This document shows positions 37,361-45,848 of a stretch of 64,000 nt of DNA, one piece after another (within the stretch, counting starts at the first letter, position 1; each line of letters opens with the position of its first letter). The notes beneath the pieces were generated by a model. It was given only the letters and a program-made list of their open reading frames with translations. It did not search any database and was not told the DNA's origin. Where the stretch lies: positions 26,406 to 90,405 of the forward strand of contig DATBKU010000072.1 of the NCBI GenBank assembly GCA_036555725.1, given 5' to 3'. This DNA comes from CALAED01 sp036555725 (GTDB taxonomy: Bacteria; Actinomycetota; Actinomycetes; Streptosporangiales; Streptosporangiaceae). A program made the translations under genes and the position numbers.

Positions 37361-38070
37361 GGGCCGGCCTCCTCATACCGGTAGCCGACGCCCCACACGG
37401 TCACGATCCGGCGCGGCGCCGTCGGATCGTCCTCGATCTTCTCCCGCAGCCGGCGTACGTGCACGGTGACGGTCGAGGAGTCGCCGAACGACCATCCCCA
37501 GACCCGTTCGAGCAGCTGGTCGCGGGTGAACGCCTGCCGCGGGTGCCGCAGCAGGAAGACGAGCAGGTCGAACTCGCGCGCGGTCAGGGCCAGCTCGGCG
37601 CCGCGCAGCCGGACCTCGTGCGCGCCCACGTCGACGACGAGGTCGCCGTCGTCGAGCACCTCGGCGCTCACCGGGCCGACCGCGCCGCGGGCGCGCCGCA
37701 GCACCGAGCGCACCCGAAGCGCCAGCTCACGTGGGCTGAACGGCTTGATCACGTAGTCGTCGGCGCCGGTCTCGAGGCCCACCAGGCGGTCGGTCTCATC
37801 GCCCAGCGCGGTGAGCATGACGACGGGCACAGGTGAGGTCTCCCGTAGCCGCCGGCACACCTCGAGGCCGTCGATGCCGGGCAGCATGAGGTCGAGGACG
37901 ACCAGGTCAGGCGGGCTTTCGGCGGCCTTCGCGAGCGCCAGCCGGCCGTCGGCCACGCACTCCACGTCGTGGCCGTCGCGCAGCAGGTACCGGGCCACCA
38001 CGTCGGCGACGGTCGGGTCGTCGTCGACCACGAGGATGCGGCCGGTCACCGTCGCGTCAGGTCTCGTCAC
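37357..38070 (-). CDS. OmpR-family response regulator
   Basis: 237 residues. The receiver domain (about 8-125) has acidic pair DDDPT, phospho-acceptor Asp in LVVLDLMLPGIDGL and the conserved Lys in DYVIKPFS. The C-terminal winged helix (about 140-232) has LTAREFDLLVFLLRHP and TVTVHVRRLREKIE. It is upstream partner of the kinase, which follows with a 4-bp overlap. Confidence 0.95.
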   Translation of the reverse strand: MTRPDATVTGRILVVDDDPTVADVVARYLLRDGHDVECVADGRLALAKAAESPPDLVVLDLMLPGIDGLEVCRRLRETSPVPVVMLTALGDETDRLVGLETGADDYVIKPFSPRELALRVRSVLRRARGAVGPVSAEVLDDGDLVVDVGAHEVRLRGAELALTAREFDLLVFLLRHPRQAFTRDQLLERVWGWSFGDSSTVTVHVRRLREKIEDDPTAPRRIVTVWGVGYRYEEAGP

Positions 38071-38263
38071 CCCTACACGGTAGGGCTGACCTGGCCCGAC
38101 CCGCCGATCTCGTCATCACTCCGTAAAGAGGCCCCGAGACCCGGGCCGACTCAAGGGACCTGGCCATCGGGGAAACCCCCTAGGCCGTACGGAGGAGCCG
38201 ACCGCACGGAGATCAGCCCTACGGACAATGCTCGGAGCGAGCCGGAGGGCGTACCGTAATGGC

Positions 38264-38434
38264 ATGGGTCGAACAATTCTGACCGTAGTGGGCATCCTGC
38301 TCGCGATCTGGCTGGCCTTCATGGTCATCGGTGCGATCATCGCCGCGGTGAAGTTCCTGTTCATCGTCGGCCTCCTTGCCCTGATCGTGACCTTCGCGGT
38401 CGTGGTCATCGGTCGCCTCTCTAGAAACCACTAG
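38264..38434 (+). CDS. Small two-helix membrane protein
   Basis: 56 residues from ATG at 38264. It is almost entirely two hydrophobic helices (ILTVVGILLAIWLAFMVIGA and FLFIVGLLALIVTFAVVVI) with a short basic end. Similar tiny hydrophobic proteins are common in actinomycetes; function unknown. The ribosome-binding site is uncertain (GGAGGG is 17 bases upstream). Confidence 0.65.
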   Translation: MGRTILTVVGILLAIWLAFMVIGAIIAAVKFLFIVGLLALIVTFAVVVIGRLSRNH

Positions 38435-38436
38435 CC

Positions 38437-38463
38437 AGGGCCGCGCCGACGAGGCGCGGCTCT
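38437..38463 (+). terminator. Hairpin terminator after the small membrane protein
   Basis: GCCGCGCC / GGCGCGGC perfect 8-bp stem with a 5-nt loop, extended by three weaker pairs, three bases after the stop codon. The following T-run is short (TCTT). Confidence 0.65.
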
Positions 38464-38525
38464 TGCCCCTAGCCCGGCGGTGAGCGCATGATGCGCGCAA
38501 CGGCCGCCGGCGGGAGGGGCATGTC

Positions 38526-40106
38526 GTGACGTCCGACCTCGCAGCACCCACCACACTGACCGATGTGGTGCGCGATCGCGCCCGTACGCATCCCGACCGG
38601 ACCGCCTTCATCTGCGGCGACCGGCAGATGACCTACGGAGAGTTCGACCGGCGCGTCGACCAGGTCATGGACGCCCTGCGTGGTTCCGGGGTCGGCTACG
38701 GCGACCGGGTGGCGATCCTCGACAAGAACTCCATCGAGTACGTCGAGTTGCTGTTCGGCGCCGCCCGGCTCGGCGCCGTGCAGGTGCCGGTCAACTACCG
38801 GCTGGCCCCCGACGAGGTCGCCTTCATCGTCAACAACGCCCAGGCTCAGGTGTTCATCGTGGGGCCCGAGTTCGCCCCGATCCTCGATGCGATCGCCGAC
38901 AAGCTCGAGCACACCCGGTACCTGGTCTTGATCGGCGGCGGCAATCCCTCGTACATGGACTACGCGAGGTGGCTCGAGCTGTTCGACGCCGAGCAACCCG
39001 TCACCGGTGAGGTCACCACGGCCGGCGTCTTCGTCCAGTTGTACTCGTCGGGCACGACGGGCCTGCCCAAGGGCGTGATGCTGACCCACGACAACTTCAA
39101 CGCCGTGCTGCCGCTGCTCAACGACGCGTGGGACCTGGACGCCGACAGCGTGATGATGGTCGCGATGCCGATGTACCACATCGCCGGCTGCGCGCTCAGC
39201 GTCGTCACGCTGTACCTCGGCATCACCGGCGTGATCATGCGGGAGCCCGATCCGGTCGCGATCGTGCGGGCCATCGACGAGCACGGCGTAACGATCGTGT
39301 TCCTGGTTCCGGTGCTGCTGCTTTTCCTGCAGCAGATCCCGCAGGCCAAGACCGCCGACCTGACCAGTCTCAAGCTGATGCTGTACGGCGCCTCGCCGAT
39401 CAGCGACGACGTGCTCCGCGGCGCCATGCGGCTGCTGCCGCAGACCGCGTTCATGCAGGTGTACGGCTTGACCGAGACGACCGGCGCGATCACGATGCTG
39501 CCGCCGGAGGACCACGATCCGGACGGGCCGAACGCGCATCGGCTGCGCAGTGCGGGGTTGCCCAACGCGGGCACCGAGCTGAAGATCGTCGACCCGGCGA
39601 GCGGCGAGGAGCTGCCGCCCGGGCAGGTCGGCGAGATCCTGTCGCGGACCGCCCAGAACATGAAGGGTTACTGGGGCCTCGCCCAGGCCACCAGCGACAC
39701 GCTGCTCCCGGGCGGCTGGCTGCGTACGGGCGACGCGGGTTACCTCGATGAGGACGGCTACCTCTACATTCACGACCGGGTCAAAGACATGATCATCTCG
39801 GGCGGGGAGAACATCTACCCGGCCGAGGTCGAGAACGTCCTGATGAGCAACCCCGCCGTGGCCGACTGTGCGGTGATCGGCGTCCCGGACGAGCAGTGGG
39901 GCGAGACGCCGAAGGCCCTCGTCGTGAAGTCCGGCGATGTGACCGAGCAAGACCTCATCGACTACTGCCGGGCCCGGCTGGCCCACTTCAAGTGCCCGGC
40001 CTCGGTCGAATGGCGCACCGAGATCCTGCGCAATCCGACCGGCAAGGTGCTCAAACGCGAACTGCGCCGCCCGTACTGGGAGGGTCACACCCGCGCCGTG
40101 CACTGA
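38526..40106 (+). CDS. Long-chain acyl-CoA ligase (FadD-type)
   Basis: 526 residues from GTG at 38526 behind GGGAGGGG. ANL enzyme: P-loop YSSGTTGLPKG, A5 YGLTETTG, A7-A8 TGDAGYLDEDGYLYIHDR with KDMIISGGENIYPAE, catalytic Lys in NPTGKVLKREL. It activates a carboxylic acid with ATP and CoA. Full length and complete. It stands alone between the small membrane protein and tuf, so chain-length preference cannot be judged. Confidence 0.92.
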   Translation: MTSDLAAPTTLTDVVRDRARTHPDRTAFICGDRQMTYGEFDRRVDQVMDALRGSGVGYGDRVAILDKNSIEYVELLFGAARLGAVQVPVNYRLAPDEVAFIVNNAQAQVFIVGPEFAPILDAIADKLEHTRYLVLIGGGNPSYMDYARWLELFDAEQPVTGEVTTAGVFVQLYSSGTTGLPKGVMLTHDNFNAVLPLLNDAWDLDADSVMMVAMPMYHIAGCALSVVTLYLGITGVIMREPDPVAIVRAIDEHGVTIVFLVPVLLLFLQQIPQAKTADLTSLKLMLYGASPISDDVLRGAMRLLPQTAFMQVYGLTETTGAITMLPPEDHDPDGPNAHRLRSAGLPNAGTELKIVDPASGEELPPGQVGEILSRTAQNMKGYWGLAQATSDTLLPGGWLRTGDAGYLDEDGYLYIHDRVKDMIISGGENIYPAEVENVLMSNPAVADCAVIGVPDEQWGETPKALVVKSGDVTEQDLIDYCRARLAHFKCPASVEWRTEILRNPTGKVLKRELRRPYWEGHTRAVH

Positions 40107-40107
40107 T

Positions 40108-40149
40108 GATCATGCGGCGGGCTTCCCCAGGGAAACCCGCCGCATGATC
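40108..40149. terminator. Bidirectional terminator hairpin
   Basis: A perfect 14-bp stem (GATCATGCGGCGGG / CCCGCCGCATGATC) enclosing a smaller TTCC/GGAA stem, between the convergent acyl-CoA ligase and tuf genes. Its symmetry and position fit termination for both. Confidence 0.8.
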
Positions 40150-40161
40150 GTTATGGCCCGG

Positions 40162-41343
40162 TCAGGCGAGCAGGGCCGTGACGGTGCCGGCGCCGACCGT
40201 ATGGCCGCCCTCGCGGATCGCGAAGCCGAGCCCTTCGGCCATGGCGACCGGCTTGCCCAGCTCGACCGTCATCTCGACGGTGTCGCCCGGCAGCGCCATG
40301 CCGCCCTCACCCATGTCGATCTCGCCGACCACGTCCGTCGTGCGGAAGTGGAACTGCGGCCGGTAGTGGGTGAAGAACGGCCGGTGCCGGCCGCCCTCGT
40401 CGCCGGTCAGGACCCGCACCTTGGCCCGGAACCGGGTGTGCGGGCTGATCGACCCCGGGGCGCTGACGACCTGGCCGCGCCGGACCTGGTCGCGCTTGAC
40501 CCCGCGCAGCAGCAGCGCCGCGTTGTCGCCGGCCTCGGCGTGGTCCATCCGCTGACCGAACGTCTCGAGCCCGGTGACGACGGTGGCCACCGTGTCGCCG
40601 AGCCCGACGACCTCGACGGCGTCGCCGACGGCCACCTTGCCCTGCTGCACCACCCCGGTCACGACGGTGCCGCGCCCGGTGATCGTCAGCACGTTCTCGA
40701 TCGACAGCTGGAACGGCCGGTCGAGGATCCGCGCCGGGATCGGCACGTATCCGTCGATCGCGTCGAGCAGGTCGCCGATCCGGGCTGTCCAGTACGGGTC
40801 GCCCTCCAGCGCCCGCAGCCCGGACACCCGTACGACGGGGATCTCGTCGCCCGGAAACCCGTACTCGGTGAGCAGCTCGCGGATCTCCAGTTCGACCAGG
40901 TCGAGCAGCTCGGTGTCCTCGACCGCGTCGGCCTTGTTGAGCGCGACCACGATGTGCCGGACGCCCACCTGACGAGCCAGCACGATGTGCTCGCGCGTTT
41001 GCGGCATCGCGCCGTCCTGCGCGGACACGACCAGTACCGCACCGTCGATCTGGGCGGCACCCGTGATCATGTTCTTCACGTAGTCGGCGTGACCCGGCAT
41101 GTCCACGTGCGCGTAGTGCCGGGACGCCGTCTCGTACTCGACGTGCGCGATGTTGATCGTGACGCCGCGCTCGCGCTCCTCGGGGGCTCGGTCGATGCCC
41201 TCGAACGGCACGGCGCGGGCCAGCCCGCGGTCGGCGAGCACCTTGGTGATCGCCGCGGTGAGCGTGGTCTTGCCGTGGTCGACGTGCCCCATCGTGCCGA
41301 TGTTCAGATGCGGCTTGCTCCGTTCGTACAGCCGCTTGGCCAT
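40162..41343 (-). CDS. Divergent second elongation factor Tu (tuf paralog)
   Basis: 393 residues, full three-domain EF-Tu: G1 GHVDHGKT, G3 DMPGH (normally DCPGH), G4 NKAD, domains 2 and 3 complete to FAIREGGHTVGAGTV. It is not in the usual rpsL-rpsG-fusA-tuf context. It differs from standard EF-Tu at many conserved sites. In E. coli numbering, aligned through TG-x-E-x-F and ALLLRG, it has Ala at 275, Val at 230, Gln at 233 and Gly at 262. G275A gives GE2270A resistance and R230C pulvomycin resistance in E. coli. Q124, G316 and A375 (kirromycin sites) are unchanged. Such paralogs resemble tuf3 of Streptomyces; a resistance or specialised role is inference. Confidence 0.93.
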   Translation of the reverse strand: MAKRLYERSKPHLNIGTMGHVDHGKTTLTAAITKVLADRGLARAVPFEGIDRAPEERERGVTINIAHVEYETASRHYAHVDMPGHADYVKNMITGAAQIDGAVLVVSAQDGAMPQTREHIVLARQVGVRHIVVALNKADAVEDTELLDLVELEIRELLTEYGFPGDEIPVVRVSGLRALEGDPYWTARIGDLLDAIDGYVPIPARILDRPFQLSIENVLTITGRGTVVTGVVQQGKVAVGDAVEVVGLGDTVATVVTGLETFGQRMDHAEAGDNAALLLRGVKRDQVRRGQVVSAPGSISPHTRFRAKVRVLTGDEGGRHRPFFTHYRPQFHFRTTDVVGEIDMGEGGMALPGDTVEMTVELGKPVAMAEGLGFAIREGGHTVGAGTVTALLA

Positions 41344-41638
41344 GACGTGCGTCCTCTCGTGTCAGATGTACGGGAGAACCGGCAGGCGTCACCCGCCTGC
41401 CTCGCGACAACCCTCCTCCGCTGGTTCTCGACAGGGCGGGGCAGAGGAGGGTCAGCTTCGGGCGCCGTCGATGGCCGCCGCGAGCGCGGTCGCCGGCGCA
41501 CCCGGCAGCAGGTCTGCTGCCGGCGCGAACGTGACGACCGCGGCGAACATGGCATCGAGGGTACGGTCCGGCGTTCCCGCCGTCGATCGAATTTCCTGGC
41601 CAGGGCGGGCATTGGCGGTGCCGCCACCCCGACGGGGA

Positions 41639-43075
41639 TCAGCGGCGAGTGAGGCGCATCGGAAGGTGTTTGCCGGGGCGGAGGGTGACGTGCGCGATCG
41701 GGTCGGGCAGGCCGCCCGCCACCAGATCGAGCCGGTACCGCCGGGTGAGGGTGGCGAGCACGAGCACGCTTTCCAGTTGCGCGAACCCGGCGCCCACGCA
41801 GCCGCGCCGGCCGCCGCCGAACGGGATGTACGCGTACCGATGCCGCTCCGCCTCGGCGCCCGGCCGCTCCCCGCCCGGCCGCTCCCCGCCCGGCCGCTCC
41901 CTGCCCGGCCCCTCGTCGCGCGGCCGCTCGCCGCGGGGCAGAAAGCGGCGCGGGTCGAAGCCCTCCGGGTTCGGCCAGGTCGCCGGGTGGCGGTGCACGA
42001 GGTACGGCGGTACGGCGACCGTGCTGCCCGGCGGGATGCGAACGCCGTCCACCTCGTCGTCGTCGAGGGCGTCGCGCTCGACCGTCCACGCCGGCGGGTA
42101 GATGCGCATGGCCTCGCTCACTACGGCCTGCGTCCAGGGCAGCCGGTCGACGTCGGTCACCGCCGGGTCGGCGGGCAGGGCGTCGACCTCTTCCTCCAGC
42201 CGGTCCCGCGCGTACGGGTGGGCGGACAGCAGCGCCAGGCTCCAGGCCAGCGCGACGGCGGTCGTCTCGTGTCCGGCGAGCATGAGCGTCGCGACCTCGT
42301 CGCGGATCTCGTCGTCGGTGAACGCCGAGCCGTCGGCCTCGTCGCGCGCCACGATCAGCAGATCGAGCAGGTCACGCGGCTCCGTGACGGCCCCGGCCGC
42401 CCGGCGGGCCGCGATCACCCCGCGAACGGGCGCGTCCACGGCCTCGATCGTGCCCCAGAACCCACGGGTGGCCGTGACGATGGCCCGGCTGGCCTTGGGT
42501 CCCCACAGGAACGGCAGGAACGCCGCGAGCCCCATGCCCCGCTGGGCCCGCGTCATCGCGCGTCCCAGCCCAACGGCCTCGCCGCCCAGGTCGGCGCCGA
42601 ACAGCACCCGCCCCACCACGTCGAGGGTGAGCCGGCTCAGCTGTGCCGCGACATCGATCACGATGCCCGACGGCAGCGTGTCCCAGTGGCTCAGCGTGCG
42701 CCGCGCACCCCCGACCATCTGCGGCGCGAACGCCAGCACCTGACGGCGGGAGAACACCGGCTGCACCAGGCGGCGGTGCCGGCGCCACGTCTCCCCCTCG
42801 CTCGTCAGCAGCCCGCTGCCGAGGAAGATCCGCAGCGGACGGTACGTGAACGCCTTGACATAGTTGTCCTGGTTGCGGACGAGGACGTGTTCCGCGTACT
42901 CGGGACGGCTGACCACGAACAGCCGCCGGCCCGGGTAGAGCGGCATTTCCACGATGTCGCCGTAGGCGGCGAGGTCGCGATAGCTGCCGAGCGGCCGGTT
43001 GGCGAACCCCGCGATGACGCGGGCCGCCGCCACGCCGCGCGGACCGGGGGCGGAATAGCGGCTCATGCCGTTCAT
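41639..43075 (-). CDS. Cytochrome P450
   Basis: 478 residues. I-helix AGHETT near 266, ExxR in EAMR near 319, FDPRRF near 371 and the haem loop FGGGRRGCVG with Cys near 423. The style resembles CYP102/CYP4-like bacterial P450s (TSEGETWRRHRRLVQPVF). There is no N-terminal membrane anchor and no fused reductase. Between FDPRRF and the haem loop is an insert of about 25 residues made of GERPG-type repeats. Substrate unknown. It is the last gene of a minus-strand run before the kinase region. Confidence 0.92.
   Translation of the reverse strand: MNGMSRYSAPGPRGVAAARVIAGFANRPLGSYRDLAAYGDIVEMPLYPGRRLFVVSRPEYAEHVLVRNQDNYVKAFTYRPLRIFLGSGLLTSEGETWRRHRRLVQPVFSRRQVLAFAPQMVGGARRTLSHWDTLPSGIVIDVAAQLSRLTLDVVGRVLFGADLGGEAVGLGRAMTRAQRGMGLAAFLPFLWGPKASRAIVTATRGFWGTIEAVDAPVRGVIAARRAAGAVTEPRDLLDLLIVARDEADGSAFTDDEIRDEVATLMLAGHETTAVALAWSLALLSAHPYARDRLEEEVDALPADPAVTDVDRLPWTQAVVSEAMRIYPPAWTVERDALDDDEVDGVRIPPGSTVAVPPYLVHRHPATWPNPEGFDPRRFLPRGERPRDEGPGRERPGGERPGGERPGAEAERHRYAYIPFGGGRRGCVGAGFAQLESVLVLATLTRRYRLDLVAGGLPDPIAHVTLRPGKHLPMRLTRR
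41861..41935. repeat. Five 15-bp tandem repeats inside the P450 gene
   Basis: Units cggccgctccccgcc twice, then three degenerate copies. In frame they encode (G)GERP-type pentapeptides just before the haem-binding loop. Confidence 0.9.
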
Positions 43076-43151
43076 GATTCCGAGGGGGCGCGGGGACTGT
43101 GCGCCCGGGCGCCGCCGACGGGGGCTCGGCGGCGCCCGAGCTTCGACGACC

Positions 43152-43637
43152 TTAGCGAGAACCCTTCAGGAGGTTCGCGGTGGGGTGCCCCGTCGCGTCG
43201 ACGCGCCGAGCGCCGGCGGTAACGGGCCGGTCCCGCTCCGCCGTCCGAGCGGCGCGGAGCAGCGCCCACACGGTGGTCGCGCCGTCTTCGTGGCGCACGC
43301 CCCAGCAGTCGGCCAGCGATTCGACGATGCCGAGCCCGCGGCCGCCGAGCGACGACAGGGTCGGGCGGCTCCGGCGCGGCTCGGTCGACGAGCCGCCGTC
43401 GCTCACGGATACCTCGACCACGTCACCCTGCCGGTTCCAGGCGACGCGAACCTCGCCGGACGGCAGCGGCCTGGCGTGCCGCAGCGCGTTGCTGAGCAGC
43501 TCACTGACGATGACCGCCGCATCGTCCACGGTCGACTCGCGGACGCCGGAGGCGAGTAGCTGTGCGCAGAGATGCTGGCGAGCCACCGCGACGCTTGACG
43601 GTGCATGCGGTAGCAGCACGACGCTCGACGCCCTCAC
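43152..43637 (-). CDS. HATPase-type anti-sigma factor/kinase (RsbW-like)
   Basis: 161 residues. A single GHKL ATPase domain: N box in IVSELLSNALRHARPLP, G1 VSVSDGG and G2 GGRGLGIVESLADCWG. There is no histidine phosphorylation site, so it is a Ser kinase/anti-sigma type that would act on STAS proteins such as those at 13212 and 28415. The GTG at 43637 overlaps its own likely ribosome-binding site, so the true start is uncertain. Confidence 0.85.
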   Translation of the reverse strand: MRASSVVLLPHAPSSVAVARQHLCAQLLASGVRESTVDDAAVIVSELLSNALRHARPLPSGEVRVAWNRQGDVVEVSVSDGGSSTEPRRSRPTLSSLGGRGLGIVESLADCWGVRHEDGATTVWALLRAARTAERDRPVTAGARRVDATGHPTANLLKGSR

Positions 43638-43907
43638 CTCCCTTGGGAGACCTTCCAGTCACGGGCCCCCGCCACACTCCAGGTACGACCGAAATGCCCC
43701 GTAAGGGCAGTCTGGAAACCAGGACACCAAAACCGGTCCTCGTCACCCTGAGTAACCGCTGCTGTTGACACGCCCCATCCACCTCGAAAGTGCCATCTCT
43801 CCGGCATCCCCGCCAGAGACCGGCAACACATGAGAAACATCTCCAAGTTGCCGCGGATCTACCCTAAAAATCGAATGTTTCGTTCGTCACATTCCGTACA
43901 GATCCCG

Positions 43908-45797
43908 TTAATGTGCTTGCCGTAGCACGAGGCGCATGCACGTGCCGCCACACGTGCGCGAGTGGGCGGTAATGTCCGCCCCCTGCGCCAGGGCCAGTCG
44001 TTTGACGATGTAGAGGCCCAGTCCGATCCCGCCAAACCGGCGCCGATCGCCGGCATCGCCCTGCACGAAACGTTCGAAGACGCGCTCATGATCGCCCGGG
44101 GCGATGCCGACGCCTTCGTCCTCGACGGTGACGACGACGTGGTCGCCGTCGAGCCGAGCGGTGACAGTGATCGTCCCACCGTCCGGGGAGTACTTGATCG
44201 CGTTCTCCAGCAGCTGCCCGATGATGATGTCGGTCGCCATCGCGTCGCCGCTGACGGGCGGCAGGTCGTCGGGCACCTCGATCTTCACCGCATGCAGCTC
44301 CGAGAGCGACTGGAACGCCGCCGCCGTGCCGCGCAGCAGGGCCCCCGCGTCGAACCGCTCGATCGTGACCGTCAGCTCGTCGGCGCCCGCCCGGGAGCCG
44401 AGCAGCAGGTTCTCCACCAGCCTGCCGAGCGACTGCGCTCGTTCGGCGATCGTGGCGACCGCCTGCCTGCGGTCGGCGTCGGTCAGCTTGTCCCAGCGGT
44501 TGACGAGGGTGCTGGCGAACCCCTGCACGACGGTGATAGGGGTCCGCAGCTCGTGACTCGTCGTCGCGAGAAAGAGGTCCTTGGCCTCCTCCAGCGCCTT
44601 GGCCTCGGTGATGTCGCGGAAGTCGACGACGAACTCATCGGCGCCGTCGATCTCCGCGCACAGAACGTCGAGCCAGGTGCCCGACTCCAGCTGATGGGTG
44701 AGCGTCTCACCCGGGGACGGCTGCGGGAACGGCAGCCGGCGGCCGATGGCCCGCGTCGGCGCGACCCCGGTGATCTGGTGTGCCGCCGGGTTCCACTGCC
44801 GTACGATCCCGTCGCGGTCGAGCACCGCGATGCCGTCGGCGCTCGCGTCGATGACGGCCCGTTCGTGGGCCCGCTGCCGTACGACCCCGGCGTAGGCCAC
44901 GGCGTTGCCTACCACCACGCCCGCGTGCCCGGCCAGCAGCTCCAGGAGCTCGAGCTCGGTATGTCCGACGTTCCGCCCGGAGAACAGGGCGTACAGCGCA
45001 CCGTACGGCCTGCTGTGCAGGTTCGACACGCCCAGCGCGATCGTGTGCAGGCCCGGCAGCTCCGACCAGATCAGGTCGCCCAGCCGGCGTTCGCCGCTGG
45101 CCAGCATGATCGTCTTGCCGGACCGGAGTAGCTCGCCGACCAGGCTGGTGCGCAGGTTGGCGGTCGCCCCGCGCATGCGCTCGGGCAGCCCGCTGATGCT
45201 GACCAGCCGCAGCCTGTCGGCCGTCTCCTCGATGCGGACGAAGCCGGCCGCGTCGGCACCGGTCAGCTCGATCAGGACCTCGGTGATGCGGTCGAGCACA
45301 ACGGCCAGGTCGAGCTCGGCGTTCAGGTCGGCGATGACGTCGTTGAGCCGCCGGACCAGCCGGGCCCGCTCGGCCATGTGGTGCTGTGCGACGTCGTCCC
45401 CCTCGACGGGGTGGTAGACGCCCACCCAGCCAACGACGTCGTCGCCGGGGCCGCGCAGCGCGCTCGTGTCGATCCGTACGTCGATCAGCTCGCCGTCGCG
45501 GTGGAAGCGGCGGGTCGCGATGGAGATCTGGCCGCCCGTGCGGACCCGCTCCAGCACGGCGTTGTGCTCGGCCTGCAGCTCGTCCGGCACGATCGGCGGC
45601 ACCCTGCCGAGCACCTCGGCGGCGCGCCAGCCGAACATGCGCTCGGCCGCGGGGTTCCACACCGTCGTGGCGAAGTTGTGATCTACGGCCACGATGGCGT
45701 CGGCCGCGCACTGGATGACCGCGCGGACCGTCGCATCGTGAGCGTCCTGTCGCACACAGGTCATGGTGCCACCGCAAACCCCGTCGCGCCGGGTCAT
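43908..45797 (-). CDS. Multi-sensor histidine kinase (PAS-GAF-PAS-HisKA-HATPase)
   Basis: 629 residues, soluble. PAS1 (about 25-135, NPAAERMFGWRAAEVLG), GAF (about 155-305), PAS2 (about 310-400, NPAAHQITGVAPTRAIG), HisKA with phospho-His in TTSHELRTPITVVQGF and HATPase_c with N box LLENAIKYSPDGG and G box GGIGLGLYIV. No response regulator lies beside it. An ATG 11 codons downstream is an alternative start. The gap downstream (43638-43907) shows no gene. Confidence 0.92.
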   Translation of the reverse strand: MTRRDGVCGGTMTCVRQDAHDATVRAVIQCAADAIVAVDHNFATTVWNPAAERMFGWRAAEVLGRVPPIVPDELQAEHNAVLERVRTGGQISIATRRFHRDGELIDVRIDTSALRGPGDDVVGWVGVYHPVEGDDVAQHHMAERARLVRRLNDVIADLNAELDLAVVLDRITEVLIELTGADAAGFVRIEETADRLRLVSISGLPERMRGATANLRTSLVGELLRSGKTIMLASGERRLGDLIWSELPGLHTIALGVSNLHSRPYGALYALFSGRNVGHTELELLELLAGHAGVVVGNAVAYAGVVRQRAHERAVIDASADGIAVLDRDGIVRQWNPAAHQITGVAPTRAIGRRLPFPQPSPGETLTHQLESGTWLDVLCAEIDGADEFVVDFRDITEAKALEEAKDLFLATTSHELRTPITVVQGFASTLVNRWDKLTDADRRQAVATIAERAQSLGRLVENLLLGSRAGADELTVTIERFDAGALLRGTAAAFQSLSELHAVKIEVPDDLPPVSGDAMATDIIIGQLLENAIKYSPDGGTITVTARLDGDHVVVTVEDEGVGIAPGDHERVFERFVQGDAGDRRRFGGIGLGLYIVKRLALAQGADITAHSRTCGGTCMRLVLRQAH

Positions 45798-45848
45798 ACG
45801 TCCTGGAAAGGGCCTCCTGCCTGGGAACTTTCAAACGCGTCCGACCGG

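Noticed and set aside
40162..41343. Housekeeping tuf
   Set aside because: Lacks the str-operon neighbours and deviates at many conserved positions, so it is treated as a paralog.
41455..41551. 32-codon minus-strand ORF upstream of the P450
   Set aside because: Weak start and Ala-rich composition typical of random high-GC DNA.
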